A stretch of DNA of 6,948 bases from Pseudomonadota bacterium (GTDB lineage Bacteria; Pseudomonadota; Gammaproteobacteria; UBA5335). The notes under the pieces were generated by a model that saw only the letters and a program-made list of their open reading frames with translations, was not told the origin of the DNA and ran no database searches. Positions 1 to 6,930 of the stretch are shown one piece after another (positions within the stretch are counted from its first letter, which is position 1; every line of letters starts with the position of its first letter). The stretch is taken from assembly GCA_002862965.1 (NCBI GenBank), contig PKCW01000152.1, forward strand, positions 1 to 6,948, in the 5' to 3' direction. The position numbers and the translations under genes were made by a program.

Positions 1-539
1 GAGGCGTCGCTCTCGTCCGCCTCGGCCACCAGATAGGGCCCCGCGCCCAGCCGGGCATGGGTGCCGGCCTGATTGAGCCGGCCGCCGATGACGAAGGTCG
101 GGTCCAGGCCGCCGTCGGCCAGCACGCTGGCGGTGAGGCTGGTGGTGGTGGTCTTGCCGTGGGTGCCGGCCACGGCGATGCCGTAGCGAAAGCGCATCAG
201 CTCCGCCAGCATCTGCGCGCGCGGGATCACCGGCGTCCCCTGCGCGCGCGCCGCCGTCACCTCGGGATTGTCGGCGGCGATGGCGCTGGAGACGACCACC
301 ACGTCCGCGCCTGCGACGCGCTCGGCGCCATGCCCCAGCATGACCACGGCGCCCAGTCCGGCCAGACGCTGCAGCGCCGCGTTGTCGCGCACGTCCGAAC
401 CCGACACCTGGTAGCCCAGGTTGAGCAACACCTCGGCGATGCCGGCCATGCCGACCCCACCCATGCCGACGAAGTGGATGCGCCGCACCCGCCGCATCCA
501 GGCCTGTTGCAACAGCGCCGCCGGCAGGATGCCGCTCAT
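1..539 (-). CDS. murC: UDP-N-acetylmuramate--L-alanine ligase MurC, N-terminal part (cut by window edge)
   Basis: MurC adds L-alanine to UDP-MurNAc using ATP, the first amino-acid step of the peptidoglycan stem peptide, in the cytoplasm. I translated 179 complete residues of the roughly 460-490 usual for the family. The UDP-binding N-terminal domain shows the GMGGVGMAG glycine loop (residues 25-33), followed by SGSD (46-49) and VVSSAI (82-87). The central ligase P-loop is GTHGKTTTT (125-133), where THGKT separates MurC from the SNGK forms of MurD and MurF. The EADESD motif (173-178) lies at the very edge. The ATG at 539-537 shares ATGA with the murG stop and has AAGGGGG (546-552) six nt upstream; Met15 is a less likely start. 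The missing C-terminus lies beyond position 1. No frameshift or stop is seen. Identity is near certain. Confidence 0.97.
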   Translation of the reverse strand, partial: MSGILPAALLQQAWMRRVRRIHFVGMGGVGMAGIAEVLLNLGYQVSGSDVRDNAALQRLAGLGAVVMLGHGAERVAGADVVVVSSAIAADNPEVTAARAQGTPVIPRAQMLAELMRFRYGIAVAGTHGKTTTTSLTASVLADGGLDPTFVIGGRLNQAGTHARLGAGPYLVAEADESDA

Positions 540-1609
540 GGCAAGCCCCCTTCGGCGCAGAGCACCGCCGCGACCGCCGCCGTCGCCTGCGGACGGGCGA
601 GGCCGCGTGCCTGCCGGGCCATCTCGTGCAACCGTGTCCGGTCGCCCAGCAAATCGGCGAGCATCTTCGCCAGGCCCGCGGCGGTCATCGTGTCCTGAGG
701 CTGCAGCACGGCGGCGCCGGCCGCCACCAGATAGGCGGCATTGCGGGTCTGGTGGTCGTCCACCGCATGGGGATAGGGCACCAGCACGGCGCCCACGCCG
801 GCCGCCGTCACCTCCGCCAGGGTCAGGGCGCCGGCGCGGCACACCAGCAGGTCGGCCCAGGCGTAGGCCGCCGCCATGTCCTGGATGAAGGCGTGCACCT
901 GCGCGGGTACGCCCGCCCGCGCATAGGCCGCGCGAACCTCTGCCTCGTCGGTGACGCCGGTCTGGTGGATCACCTCGACCGCCACCGCGCCGGACATGCG
1001 GGCCAGCGCCTCGGGCAGGCACCGATTCAGCGCGCGCGCCCCCTGACTGCCGCCCAGCACCAGCAGCCGCTGCGGCCCCGTCCGATCCGCCAGTCGCGCA
1101 TCGGGTGGCGGCAGCGCCGCAATGTCGGGCCGCACGGGGTTGCCGATGAGCTCGGCTGCCGGCAACGCATCGGGATAGGCGCACAGCGTGCGGCGCGCCA
1201 GATGGGCCAGCGCCCGATTGGTCCAGCCCGCCACGGCGTTCTGTTCGTGGATCACGAGCGGACGGCGCAACAGCCAGCCCGCGAGACCGCCGGGGCCGGC
1301 CGCAAATCCGCCCATCCCCAGGACCACGCGCGGCCGCAGCCGGATCATGACGGTGAGCGCCTCACCGAGCGCCACCGCCAGGCGCAGTGGCGCCAGCAGC
1401 CATGCCGCCGCACCCTTGCCCCGCAGGCCGCGGATGCGCAGGCCGTGGAAGTCGATGCCATCGGCCTGCACCACCCGCTCTTCCATGCCGCCGCGGCTAC
1501 CCAGCCAGGCGACGGCGATGCCGCGCTCGCGCAGCGCGCGCGCCACCGCCAGCGCCGGGAACACATGGCCGCCGGTACCGCCGGCCATGATGAGTACGCG
1601 CGCGCTCAT
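536..1609 (-). CDS. murG: UDP-GlcNAc:lipid I N-acetylglucosaminyltransferase MurG
   Basis: MurG transfers GlcNAc from UDP-GlcNAc to lipid I, giving lipid II, at the cytoplasmic face of the inner membrane. The product is 357 residues (E. coli MurG is 355) with the GT-B, two-Rossmann layout. Visible motifs are the first glycine loop [10 protein letters not shown] (9-18) with the conserved His15, GLRGKG (61-66), the second loop [11 protein letters not shown] (98-108), HEQNAVAG (121-128), IGNPVR (155-160), the C-domain loop LGGSQGA (185-191), [10 protein letters not shown] (257-266) in the UDP-GlcNAc site, and DDHQTRNA (284-291). The ATG at 1609-1607 lies in an ATGA overlap with the ftsW stop, with GGGAG at 1618-1622 eight nt upstream. 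The open frame continues some 140 codons further back inside ftsW, but that extension has no MurG character. The gene is intact; identity is near certain. Confidence 0.98.
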   Translation of the reverse strand: MSARVLIMAGGTGGHVFPALAVARALRERGIAVAWLGSRGGMEERVVQADGIDFHGLRIRGLRGKGAAAWLLAPLRLAVALGEALTVMIRLRPRVVLGMGGFAAGPGGLAGWLLRRPLVIHEQNAVAGWTNRALAHLARRTLCAYPDALPAAELIGNPVRPDIAALPPPDARLADRTGPQRLLVLGGSQGARALNRCLPEALARMSGAVAVEVIHQTGVTDEAEVRAAYARAGVPAQVHAFIQDMAAAYAWADLLVCRAGALTLAEVTAAGVGAVLVPYPHAVDDHQTRNAAYLVAAGAAVLQPQDTMTAAGLAKMLADLLGDRTRLHEMARQARGLARPQATAAVAAVLCAEGGLP

Positions 1610-2793
1610 GCGCTGCGCTCCCGCGAGCGGGTCTGCGGTGGCGGCTCTGTGTTCTCGATCCCGACGCGCAGCACCAGGGCGATGAGCACGCTGATGACCA
1701 GCAGGCTGCTGCCGCCGTAGCTCATCAGAGGCAGGGTCAGGCCCTTGGTCGGCAGCATCCCCATGTTGACCCCGATGTTGATGAAGGCCTGACCGACCAC
1801 CCAGACGCTGAGACCGATGGCGAGATAGGCCCCGAACCAGCGCCCGGACCGGGCCGCTACGTCGGCGATGCGCAGGCTGCGCCAGAACACCACGGCGTAG
1901 AGCGCAATCACGGCCAGGGAGCCGACCAGCCCCAGTTCCTCGGCCAGAATGGCGAAGAGGAAGTCGGTATGGGCTTCCGGCAGATAGAACATCTTCACGA
2001 CGCTGCCGCCGAGTCCCAGCCCGAACCAATGCCCGGAGCCGATGGCCATCAAGGACTGCGTGAGCTGGAAACCATTGCCGAACGGGTCGGCCCAGGGGTT
2101 CATGAAGCCGGTCAGGCGCGCCATGCGATAGGGCAGCAGGAGGATCAGCAGGTAGACCAGCCCGACGGCCAGACTCAGCAGGATGCCGAAATAGCGCAAT
2201 GGCGCGCCGGCCACCCAGAGCATCGCCATGGCCGAGAACGCGAGCACCACCGCAGCGCCGAGGTCGGGCTCTTCATGGAGCAGGAAACCGGCGACGATCA
2301 GCAGTAGACCGACCTTGGCCACGCCCAGCAGACGGTCCCGCACCTCGAGCTGGCGGCGCACGAGAAAGTCGGCCAGGTAGATGAGCAAGCCCAGCCGGGC
2401 CGGCTCCGAGACCTGGACCCGGATCAGGATCAGGTCCAGCCAGCGTGCGCTGCCGTTCACTTCCTTGCCGATGCCCGGAACCAGCACCACGCACAGCAGG
2501 AAAAAGGCACCGGCCATGAACACCGTGCTCAACTGCTGGATGCGCGCCAGGGGCGTGCGCAGGACGACCGCAGCCAGCGCCAGCCCGAGCAAGGCATAGA
2601 GCATCTGGCGGCGGAAGAACCGCAAGGGGTCGCCGAAGTTCTGGTCGGCCAGCGGCATGGACGCGGAAGCCACCATGATCAACCCCAGCATCGACAGCGC
2701 CAGCACCGCCAGCAGGAGCGGCTTGTCCAGACGCGCGAGGAGCGTGCGCCCGGGGGCGCGGGTCGCCGTAATCGATACCGATGTGGCGCTCAT
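1606..2793 (-). CDS. ftsW: Septal SEDS peptidoglycan glycosyltransferase FtsW
   Basis: FtsW is the SEDS-family integral membrane protein that polymerises lipid II at the septum together with the transpeptidase FtsI. The product has 395 residues (E. coli 414) with about ten hydrophobic segments, the first near 26-45 and the last near 363-377. Family motifs are VPGIGKEVNGSARW (105-118), QVSEPARL (127-134), EEPDLGAAVV (174-183), NPWADPFGNGFQLTQSL (232-248), LPEAHTDFLFA (271-281) with Asp277 at the SEDS catalytic aspartate position, and MLPTKGLTLPLMSYGGSS (346-363). This septal signature plus the position between murD and murG favours FtsW over the paralogue RodA. The ATG at 2793-2791 is chosen because it overlaps the murD stop as ATGA and has GGGAG (2802-2806) eight nt upstream; an upstream in-frame ATG at 2871 would add 26 non-homologous residues. 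Intact. Confidence 0.97.
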   Translation of the reverse strand: MSATSVSITATRAPGRTLLARLDKPLLLAVLALSMLGLIMVASASMPLADQNFGDPLRFFRRQMLYALLGLALAAVVLRTPLARIQQLSTVFMAGAFFLLCVVLVPGIGKEVNGSARWLDLILIRVQVSEPARLGLLIYLADFLVRRQLEVRDRLLGVAKVGLLLIVAGFLLHEEPDLGAAVVLAFSAMAMLWVAGAPLRYFGILLSLAVGLVYLLILLLPYRMARLTGFMNPWADPFGNGFQLTQSLMAIGSGHWFGLGLGGSVVKMFYLPEAHTDFLFAILAEELGLVGSLAVIALYAVVFWRSLRIADVAARSGRWFGAYLAIGLSVWVVGQAFINIGVNMGMLPTKGLTLPLMSYGGSSLLVISVLIALVLRVGIENTEPPPQTRSRERSA

Positions 2794-4151
2794 GCCCCAA
2801 TCTCCCGCACCGCCGCGGCAAAGACCTCGCCCCGGTGGTGATAGTCGCGGAACATGTCGAGGCTGGCGCACGCCGGAGACAGCAGCACGGCGTCGCCGGC
2901 GCGTGCCTGGCGCGTGGCCAGCCGCACGGCCTCGACCATGTCCGCGGCGCGGAGCAGCTCGGTAGCGCCCTGGAGCGCCGCCGCGAGCGCATCGGCGTCC
3001 TGTCCGATCAGGATCGCCGCCCGCACCTTGCCCGCCACCCAGGGCCGCAACACCTTGAAATCCTGCCCCTTGCCCTGTCCGCCGGCGATCAGCACCAAGG
3101 GACCGGGGACACCCCTGAGCGCCGCCACGGTCGCGCCCACGTTGGTGCCCTTGGAGTCATCGACGTAGCGCACCCCCCTGAACTCGCCCACCATCTGGGT
3201 GCGGTGGGGCAGCCCGCGGAATCCGCGCAACGCCGCCAGTGCCGCGCCGCGCGGCAAACCCAGCGCATCGGCCATGGCCAACGCCGCCAGGGCGTTGGCC
3301 TGGTGGTGCTCGCCCACGAGCGACAGTTCCGCCACCGGCAGCAGCGGATCGTCGCCCGCCAGCAGCCAGCGCTGCCCCGCCCGCTTGCCCACGCGGTAAT
3401 GCCCGGGCGCCTCGCTGGCCAGCCCGAACCAGCGTGTGGGCGCCTCCGGATCCGCCATGGCCGCCACGGCCTCGTCCTCGGCATTCAGCACCCGCACCGG
3501 CTTGGCATGATCGGGGGCATGGCGGAAGATGCGCGCCTTGCAGGCGGCGTACTCCGCCATCGACCCGTGACGATCGATGTGGTCTTCCGAAAGATTCAGC
3601 ACGGCCGCCACCCGGGCATTCAGCGCCTCGGTGGTTTCGAGCTGGAAACTGGACAACTCCAGCACGTAGAGCGCGACGTCGTCGGCCAGAAGGTCGAGCG
3701 CCGGCGTACCCAGATTGCCGCCGACGCCCACCCGCAGGCCGGCGGCGCGGGCCATCTCGCCGAGCAATGCCGTCACCGTGCTCTTGCCGTTGGAACCCGT
3801 GATGGCCGCGATCGGTGCACGGGCCACGCACGCGAAAAGGGCGATATCGCTCTCCACGATGGCGCCACCGGCGCGGGCCGCAGCCAGCGCAGGCTCCTGC
3901 GGCGAGACGCCCGGGGAGAGCACGATGCGTCGGGCACCTGTGAAGCTGGCTGACGAAAAAGGCCCGCAATCGATCGGCGCTTCCGGGCAGATCTCGCGCA
4001 ACGCCGCTGCGTTCGGCGGCGCGATTCGGCTGTCGACGACCCGAAACGCCTCCCCCATGCGCGTCAGGTGACGGGCCACCGACAAGCCCGTCGCGCCCAG
4101 GCCGACGATGACCGTTTCGGGAAGTGAGGATGGCGCTGCATGCGTGGTCAT
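2790..4151 (-). CDS. murD: UDP-N-acetylmuramoyl-L-alanine--D-glutamate ligase MurD
   Basis: MurD adds D-glutamate to UDP-MurNAc-L-Ala with ATP in the cytoplasm. The product has 453 residues (E. coli 438; the extra length is mostly loops and a slightly long N-terminus). In order: N-terminal glycine loop VGLGATGLSVAR (16-27); LSPGVSP (78-84); P-loop TGSNGKSTV (118-126); GVGGNLGTPAL (142-152); ELSSFQLE (165-172), a MurD hallmark; LNLSEDHIDRH (185-195); the Lys205 that matches the carbamylated lysine of Mur ligases; GLPHRTQ (313-319); VDDSKGTNVGAT (330-341); and C-terminal SPACASLDMF (425-434). The ATG at 4151-4149 follows the mraY stop by 10 nt and has a perfect AGGAGG with 5-nt spacing. The stop overlaps the ftsW start. 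No key residue is missing. Confidence 0.98.
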   Translation of the reverse strand: MTTHAAPSSLPETVIVGLGATGLSVARHLTRMGEAFRVVDSRIAPPNAAALREICPEAPIDCGPFSSASFTGARRIVLSPGVSPQEPALAAARAGGAIVESDIALFACVARAPIAAITGSNGKSTVTALLGEMARAAGLRVGVGGNLGTPALDLLADDVALYVLELSSFQLETTEALNARVAAVLNLSEDHIDRHGSMAEYAACKARIFRHAPDHAKPVRVLNAEDEAVAAMADPEAPTRWFGLASEAPGHYRVGKRAGQRWLLAGDDPLLPVAELSLVGEHHQANALAALAMADALGLPRGAALAALRGFRGLPHRTQMVGEFRGVRYVDDSKGTNVGATVAALRGVPGPLVLIAGGQGKGQDFKVLRPWVAGKVRAAILIGQDADALAAALQGATELLRAADMVEAVRLATRQARAGDAVLLSPACASLDMFRDYHHRGEVFAAAVREIGA

Positions 4152-4156
4152 CTCGC

Positions 4157-4162
4157 CCTCCT
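4157..4162 (-). promoter_or_regulatory. Strong Shine-Dalgarno AGGAGG for murD
   Basis: On the minus strand the mraY stop TGA runs directly into GAGGAGG, giving a full AGGAGG with 5 nt before the murD ATG at 4151. This is the only intergenic spacer of any size in the cluster (10 nt) and the strongest ribosome binding site in it, so it fixes the murD start and may let ribosomes load on murD independently of mraY. The motif is seen directly; the effect on translation is inferred. Confidence 0.85.
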
Positions 4163-5244
4163 CACCGCAGCTTCAGGGTGGACAGGCCGACCAGCACCAG
4201 GATCACGGTGATGATCCAGAAGCGCACGATCACGCGCGGCTCGGGCCAGCCCTTCAGTTCGAAGTGGTGATGGATCGGCGCCATGCGGAAGATGCGCCGT
4301 CCGGTGAGCTTGAACGAAGCCACCTGCAACATCACCGACACCGTCTCGGCGACGAACACGGCGCCCATGATGCCCAGCACGATTTCCTGCCGGACGGCCA
4401 CTGCCACCGTGCCCAGGGCCGCGCCGAGGGCGAGCGCGCCGATATCGCCCATGAACACCATCGCCGGATAGGTGTTGAACCACAGGAAGGCGAGCCCCGC
4501 GCCGCCGATCGACGCGCAGAGAATGAGCAGCTCGCCCGCGCCCGGGATGTGCGGCACGCCGAGGTAGGCCGCGAAGCGGACGTGGCCCGCGACGTAGGCG
4601 AAGACGCCCAGTCCGCCGGCGACCAGCACCGTGGGCATGATGGCCAGGCCATCGAGCCCGTCGGTGAGGTTGACAGCATTGCTGGTGCCGACGATGACGA
4701 AGTAGGCAAACGGCACGAAGGCCCAGCCCATCAGCCAGGCGATGTCCTTGAAAAACGGCACGATCAGCGTGATCTCGGCCGGTACCCGGGCCGTCAAATA
4801 GAGCGTGAGCGCCGCCACGAGACCGATGATCGACTGCCCCAGATATTTCTGGCGTGCGCTGAGGCCCTTGCTCGAGCGCCGATAGATCTTGAGGTAATCG
4901 TCGAGCCAGCCGACGAAACCGAATAGCAGCGTGGTGACCAGCACCACCCAGATGTAGCGATTGGAGAGGTCGGCCCAGAGCAGGGTGCCCAGGCTGATGC
5001 AGAGCAGGATCAGCGCGCCGCCCATGGTCGGCGTGCCGGCCTTCGACAGGTGCGACTGGGGACCGTCGCTGCGGATCTGCTGGCCGAGTTGCCGTTGCGC
5101 CAAATGTGCGATGAGCACCGGCCCGAGCAGCAGGCCCAGCCCCAGCGCGGTGAGCATGCCCATGATCGCGCGCAGCGTGATGTAGCTGAACGCGTGGAAG
5201 CCGCTGTGGTAGGCCGCCAGTTCCTGAGTCAACCAGTACAGCAC
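4162..5244 (-). CDS. mraY: Phospho-N-acetylmuramoyl-pentapeptide transferase MraY
   Basis: MraY transfers phospho-MurNAc-pentapeptide from UDP to undecaprenyl phosphate, making lipid I, in the inner membrane. The product has 360 residues, the same as E. coli MraY, and about ten membrane spans. Motifs: [18 protein letters not shown] (59-76); Asp115/Asp116 in GWLDDYLK (112-119); [14 protein letters not shown] (188-201); [20 protein letters not shown] (255-274) with Asp267; [19 protein letters not shown] (315-333) with the His cluster; and the C-terminal [10 protein letters not shown] run typical of Gammaproteobacteria. These are the Mg2+ and substrate-binding acidic and histidine residues of the family. 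The start is GTG at 5244-5242, one nt after the murF stop, with CAGGA (5253-5257) eight nt upstream; the resulting MLYWL N-terminus aligns with E. coli MLVWL. Intact. Confidence 0.98.
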   Translation of the reverse strand: MLYWLTQELAAYHSGFHAFSYITLRAIMGMLTALGLGLLLGPVLIAHLAQRQLGQQIRSDGPQSHLSKAGTPTMGGALILLCISLGTLLWADLSNRYIWVVLVTTLLFGFVGWLDDYLKIYRRSSKGLSARQKYLGQSIIGLVAALTLYLTARVPAEITLIVPFFKDIAWLMGWAFVPFAYFVIVGTSNAVNLTDGLDGLAIMPTVLVAGGLGVFAYVAGHVRFAAYLGVPHIPGAGELLILCASIGGAGLAFLWFNTYPAMVFMGDIGALALGAALGTVAVAVRQEIVLGIMGAVFVAETVSVMLQVASFKLTGRRIFRMAPIHHHFELKGWPEPRVIVRFWIITVILVLVGLSTLKLR

Positions 5245-5257
5245 GTCAGTGTTCCTG
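5242..5257 (-). promoter_or_regulatory. GTG start and CAGGA ribosome binding site of mraY at the murF/mraY junction
   Basis: The minus strand reads CAGGA, eight nt, then GTG; the murF stop TGA ends one nt before the GTG. The Shine-Dalgarno therefore lies inside the last codons of murF. GTG is the only start that restores the conserved MLxWL beginning of MraY. It is the only non-ATG start among the six visible starts here and may lower initiation relative to its neighbours; that last point is inference. Confidence 0.8.
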
Positions 5258-6622
5258 CTTCAGGGTGGCAACCACCCGTTCCATGGCCATGCGGCGCGAT
5301 CCTTTGATGAGCAGCGTGGGCGGGACCTTGCAGCCGCCCAGATCGCCGAGAAGACAGTCGATCAGTGCGCCCTGATCTGCAAAATGCCGGGCACCGGCGC
5401 CGAATGCATCGACCGCCGCCGCACTGAGCGGTCCCCAGGCATACAGGCGGTCGATCCCTTGCGCGCGGGCGTGTATGCCCGTTTCGGCATGCAGGGCGGC
5501 CGCCTCGGCGCCGAGCTCGGCCATGTCGCCGATCACCAGCCAGCGCTCACCCGGCACCTCGGCCAGCACGTCGATCGCGGCGACCATCGACGTCGGATTC
5601 GCGTTGTAGGTGTCGTCGATGACGCGGACGCCGCCCGTTCCGATCAGCCAGTTCAGCCGGCCCGGCGCCGGTCGCGCCATGCCCAGTCCTGCGGCGATCT
5701 CGGCCACGGACCAGCCCAATGCCTCGCCCACGGCGGCGGCGGCGAGTGCGTTGCGCAAGTTGTGCGTCCCGAGAAAGCCGAGCTGCACCTGCGCCTCACC
5801 CGACGGCGTGATGAGTCTGAAGTGCTGCGCCATCCCGGTGTCGGTCGGCGCAACACGGCAGGCGTCGCGATCGGTGCGCACCTCGGCGTGCACCGCGAAC
5901 CCGAACCGCACGACGCGCCCGGGCGCCAGCGTCGTCCAGTACGGCGCAAAGGCGTCGTCCGCGTTGATTGCCGCCACCGCGCCCGGCGCCAGGCCCGCGA
6001 TGAGTTCGCCTTTGGCCCGAGCCACACCTTCCAGTGATCCGAAACCTTCCAGATGCGCCCGACCCGCCTGGGTGATCAGCCCCACATCCGGACGAACCCA
6101 CCGGGTCAACTGGTCGATCTCGCCCGCATGATTGGCGCCCAACTCGAACACCGCGGCCTCGTGGCGCGCGGGATCGAGGCCCAGCAGGCTCAGGGGAACA
6201 CCCAGTTCGTTGTTGTAGTTGCCCGGTGTCGCCCACACCTCGCCCCGCGTCCCGAGCATGGCGGCGATCATCTCCTTCACCGTGGTCTTGCCATTGCTGC
6301 CGGTCAGCGCCACGACGGGGCCACGGAAGGCGCCGCGCCAGTGGACGGCCAGTGCGACCAGTGCGGCGCGGGCATCGGTCACGACCAGTTGCGGCAGTGC
6401 GACAGCCGGATCGAAGCGGGTCACGATGGCGCCGGCGGCGCCGCGCTCGAGCGCCTGCGGGAGGAAGGCGTGGCCGTCCACCTGGCTACCGGCACAGGCC
6501 ACGAACAGCGCGCCTCGCTCCAGCCGCCGCGTATCGATGCTGACGCCGGCGAATGCGCCGTCCGCGCCGTGCAGGCGGCCGCCGAGCCGTTGCGCCGCTG
6601 CGCCGAGACCACCCCGGATCAT
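5246..6622 (-). CDS. murF: UDP-N-acetylmuramoyl-tripeptide--D-alanyl-D-alanine ligase MurF
   Basis: MurF adds the D-Ala-D-Ala dipeptide to UDP-MurNAc-tripeptide with ATP, completing the cytoplasmic pentapeptide precursor. The product has 458 residues (E. coli 452). N-terminal substrate domain: [15 protein letters not shown] (28-42), with GHAFLPQA (50-57). Central ATPase: P-loop [12 protein letters not shown] (107-118), [17 protein letters not shown] (131-147), [11 protein letters not shown] (159-169), AHLEGFGS (189-196), and Lys204 in ARAKGE at the carbamyl-lysine position. C-terminal domain: [13 protein letters not shown] (283-295), [11 protein letters not shown] (336-346), GDMAELG (365-371) and [12 protein letters not shown] (440-451). 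The ATG at 6622-6620 overlaps the murE stop (ATGA), with GGGAG (6630-6634) seven nt upstream. At 184-185 it has Thr-Gln where MurF often has an Asn. Intact; identity near certain. Confidence 0.98.
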   Translation of the reverse strand: MIRGGLGAAAQRLGGRLHGADGAFAGVSIDTRRLERGALFVACAGSQVDGHAFLPQALERGAAGAIVTRFDPAVALPQLVVTDARAALVALAVHWRGAFRGPVVALTGSNGKTTVKEMIAAMLGTRGEVWATPGNYNNELGVPLSLLGLDPARHEAAVFELGANHAGEIDQLTRWVRPDVGLITQAGRAHLEGFGSLEGVARAKGELIAGLAPGAVAAINADDAFAPYWTTLAPGRVVRFGFAVHAEVRTDRDACRVAPTDTGMAQHFRLITPSGEAQVQLGFLGTHNLRNALAAAAVGEALGWSVAEIAAGLGMARPAPGRLNWLIGTGGVRVIDDTYNANPTSMVAAIDVLAEVPGERWLVIGDMAELGAEAAALHAETGIHARAQGIDRLYAWGPLSAAAVDAFGAGARHFADQGALIDCLLGDLGGCKVPPTLLIKGSRRMAMERVVATLKQEH

Positions 6623-6786
6623 GCGGCAGCTCCCAGCCAGTCCTGCACCACGGCCAGATCCGAAAAGGGCTCCTCCCGATCGGCAAACACCTGACCGGTT
6701 TCATGTCCCTTGCCGGCGACCAGCACCCAATCATCCCGAGTGGCGGCGGCGAGCGCGCCACGGATCGCCGCGCGTCGTGACCTGGT
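6619..6786 (-). CDS. murE: MurE ligase, C-terminal fragment only (broken at about 6778)
   Basis: MurE adds the third amino acid (meso-diaminopimelate in most Gram-negatives) to UDP-MurNAc-dipeptide. Only the end of the C-terminal domain is here: a frame of 55 codons closing at the TGA 6621-6619, in which RRAAIRGALAAATRDDW and then VLVAGKGHE (fragment residues 21-29) are clearly MurE. Known MurE structures place DAP-contacting residues in the GKGHE segment. Its location directly before murF and the ATGA overlap confirm the identity. Convincing similarity stops at the Arg codon 6777-6775: where the family has an Asp or Gly before the Arg, this sequence reads Ser-Arg-Thr and then an in-frame TAA at 6789-6787. 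No start codon or upstream ~440 residues exist in the window, so this copy cannot be functional as written. It may be a disrupted gene or a chimeric contig end. Confidence 0.88.
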   Translation of the reverse strand, partial: TRSRRAAIRGALAAATRDDWVLVAGKGHETGQVFADREEPFSDLAVVQDWLGAAA

Positions 6787-6831
6787 TTACGCGGCTGGCT
6801 GTTCTGCGGATTCGCTTGCAGCTCTCGCGCC

Positions 6832-6848
6832 GCTACTTAAGCTACTTA
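6832..6848. repeat. Short tandem direct repeat GCTACTTA
   Basis: GCTACTTA occurs at 6832-6839 and again at 6841-6848, nine nt apart, and a related CTACTT follows at 6864-6869. It sits exactly where the composition changes from GC-rich to AT-rich. The copies are plain in the sequence; a role is not known, and two copies of 8 bp may be chance. Confidence 0.5.
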
Positions 6849-6880
6849 TTGAAAATAATTTAACTACTTGAAGATCGTAA

Positions 6881-6904
6881 AAAAATTGCTTCGCTACAAT
6901 TTTT
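6881..6904. repeat. Inverted repeat AAAAATTG / CAATTTTT, 8-nt loop
   Basis: Positions 6881-6888 (AAAAATTG) and 6897-6904 (CAATTTTT) are exact reverse complements separated by CTTCGCTA. A run of seven A precedes the right-hand stem. The stem is nearly all A-T, so it would be weak as an RNA hairpin. It could be a weak terminator of whatever gene lies in the tail, a protein-binding site, or chance in AT-rich DNA. Confidence 0.45.
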
Positions 6905-6915
6905 GGAGGCTATAA

Positions 6916-6930
6916 GAGCCAACTTGGCTC
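6916..6930. repeat. 15-bp odd palindrome GAGCCAA-C-TTGGCTC
   Basis: Seven-base arms (6916-6922 and 6924-6930) are perfect reverse complements around one central base. A near-copy of its core follows: CCAACTTGG at 6919-6927 and CCATCTTGG at 6930-6938 differ by one base. This looks like an operator-type or element-associated site, but no gene can be assigned to it. Confidence 0.45.

Larger units (their letters stand above)
6790..6909 (-). other. Startless 40-codon open frame in the tail
   Basis: Between TAG (6912-6910) and TAA (6789-6787), in the same frame as murE, 40 codons are open. The translation starts PPKIVAKQFFYDLQVVKLFS and ends in an Ala/Ser/Glu-rich stretch (ASESAEQPAA). It has no ATG, GTG or TTG start in frame and no recognised domain. 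It could be the 3' end of a gene fragment inside an inserted element, or chance. I do not treat it as a gene. Confidence 0.15.

Noticed and set aside
125..136. FtsW PSE motif reading QVSEPAR instead of QPSE
   Set aside because: These are protein residues (about 2386-2421 in DNA). I considered it a missing key residue, but VSE variants fit gammaproteobacterial FtsW, and the catalytic Asp277 motif is intact.
140..152. GGTGGTGGTGGT trinucleotide run in murC, a possible slippage repeat
   Set aside because: It encodes the threonines of the conserved [10 protein letters not shown]-loop, so its presence is explained by function.
626..1720. A 364-codon plus-strand open frame opposite murG
   Set aside because: Same kind of antisense shadow, Arg/His/Gln-rich, no domain, no suitable ribosome binding site, and it runs across the ftsW/murG junction.
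1610..2029. Upstream extension of the murG frame by 140 codons, which could suggest a fusion protein
   Set aside because: The extension is the shifted frame of ftsW, Arg/Gly-rich without domains; MurG begins normally at 1609.
2794..2871. Upstream ATG that would lengthen FtsW by 26 residues
   Set aside because: The extension lies inside murD, is not FtsW-like, and the inner ATG has the ATGA overlap and GGGAG site.
2781..3953. A 390-codon plus-strand open frame opposite murD
   Set aside because: It is the antisense of a complete, motif-bearing murD. GC-rich codon use leaves the opposite strand open; the translation is His/Gln/Arg-rich with no recognisable domain.
4108..6694. Long plus-strand open frames opposite mraY and murF (4108-4926, 5249-6037, 6053-6694)
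   Set aside because: All lie antisense to intact conserved genes and have low-complexity basic or acidic translations.
6879..6904. Inverted repeat in the tail as a rho-independent terminator
   Set aside because: The stem is almost all A-T and too weak for a confident call, and no gene can be shown to end there.
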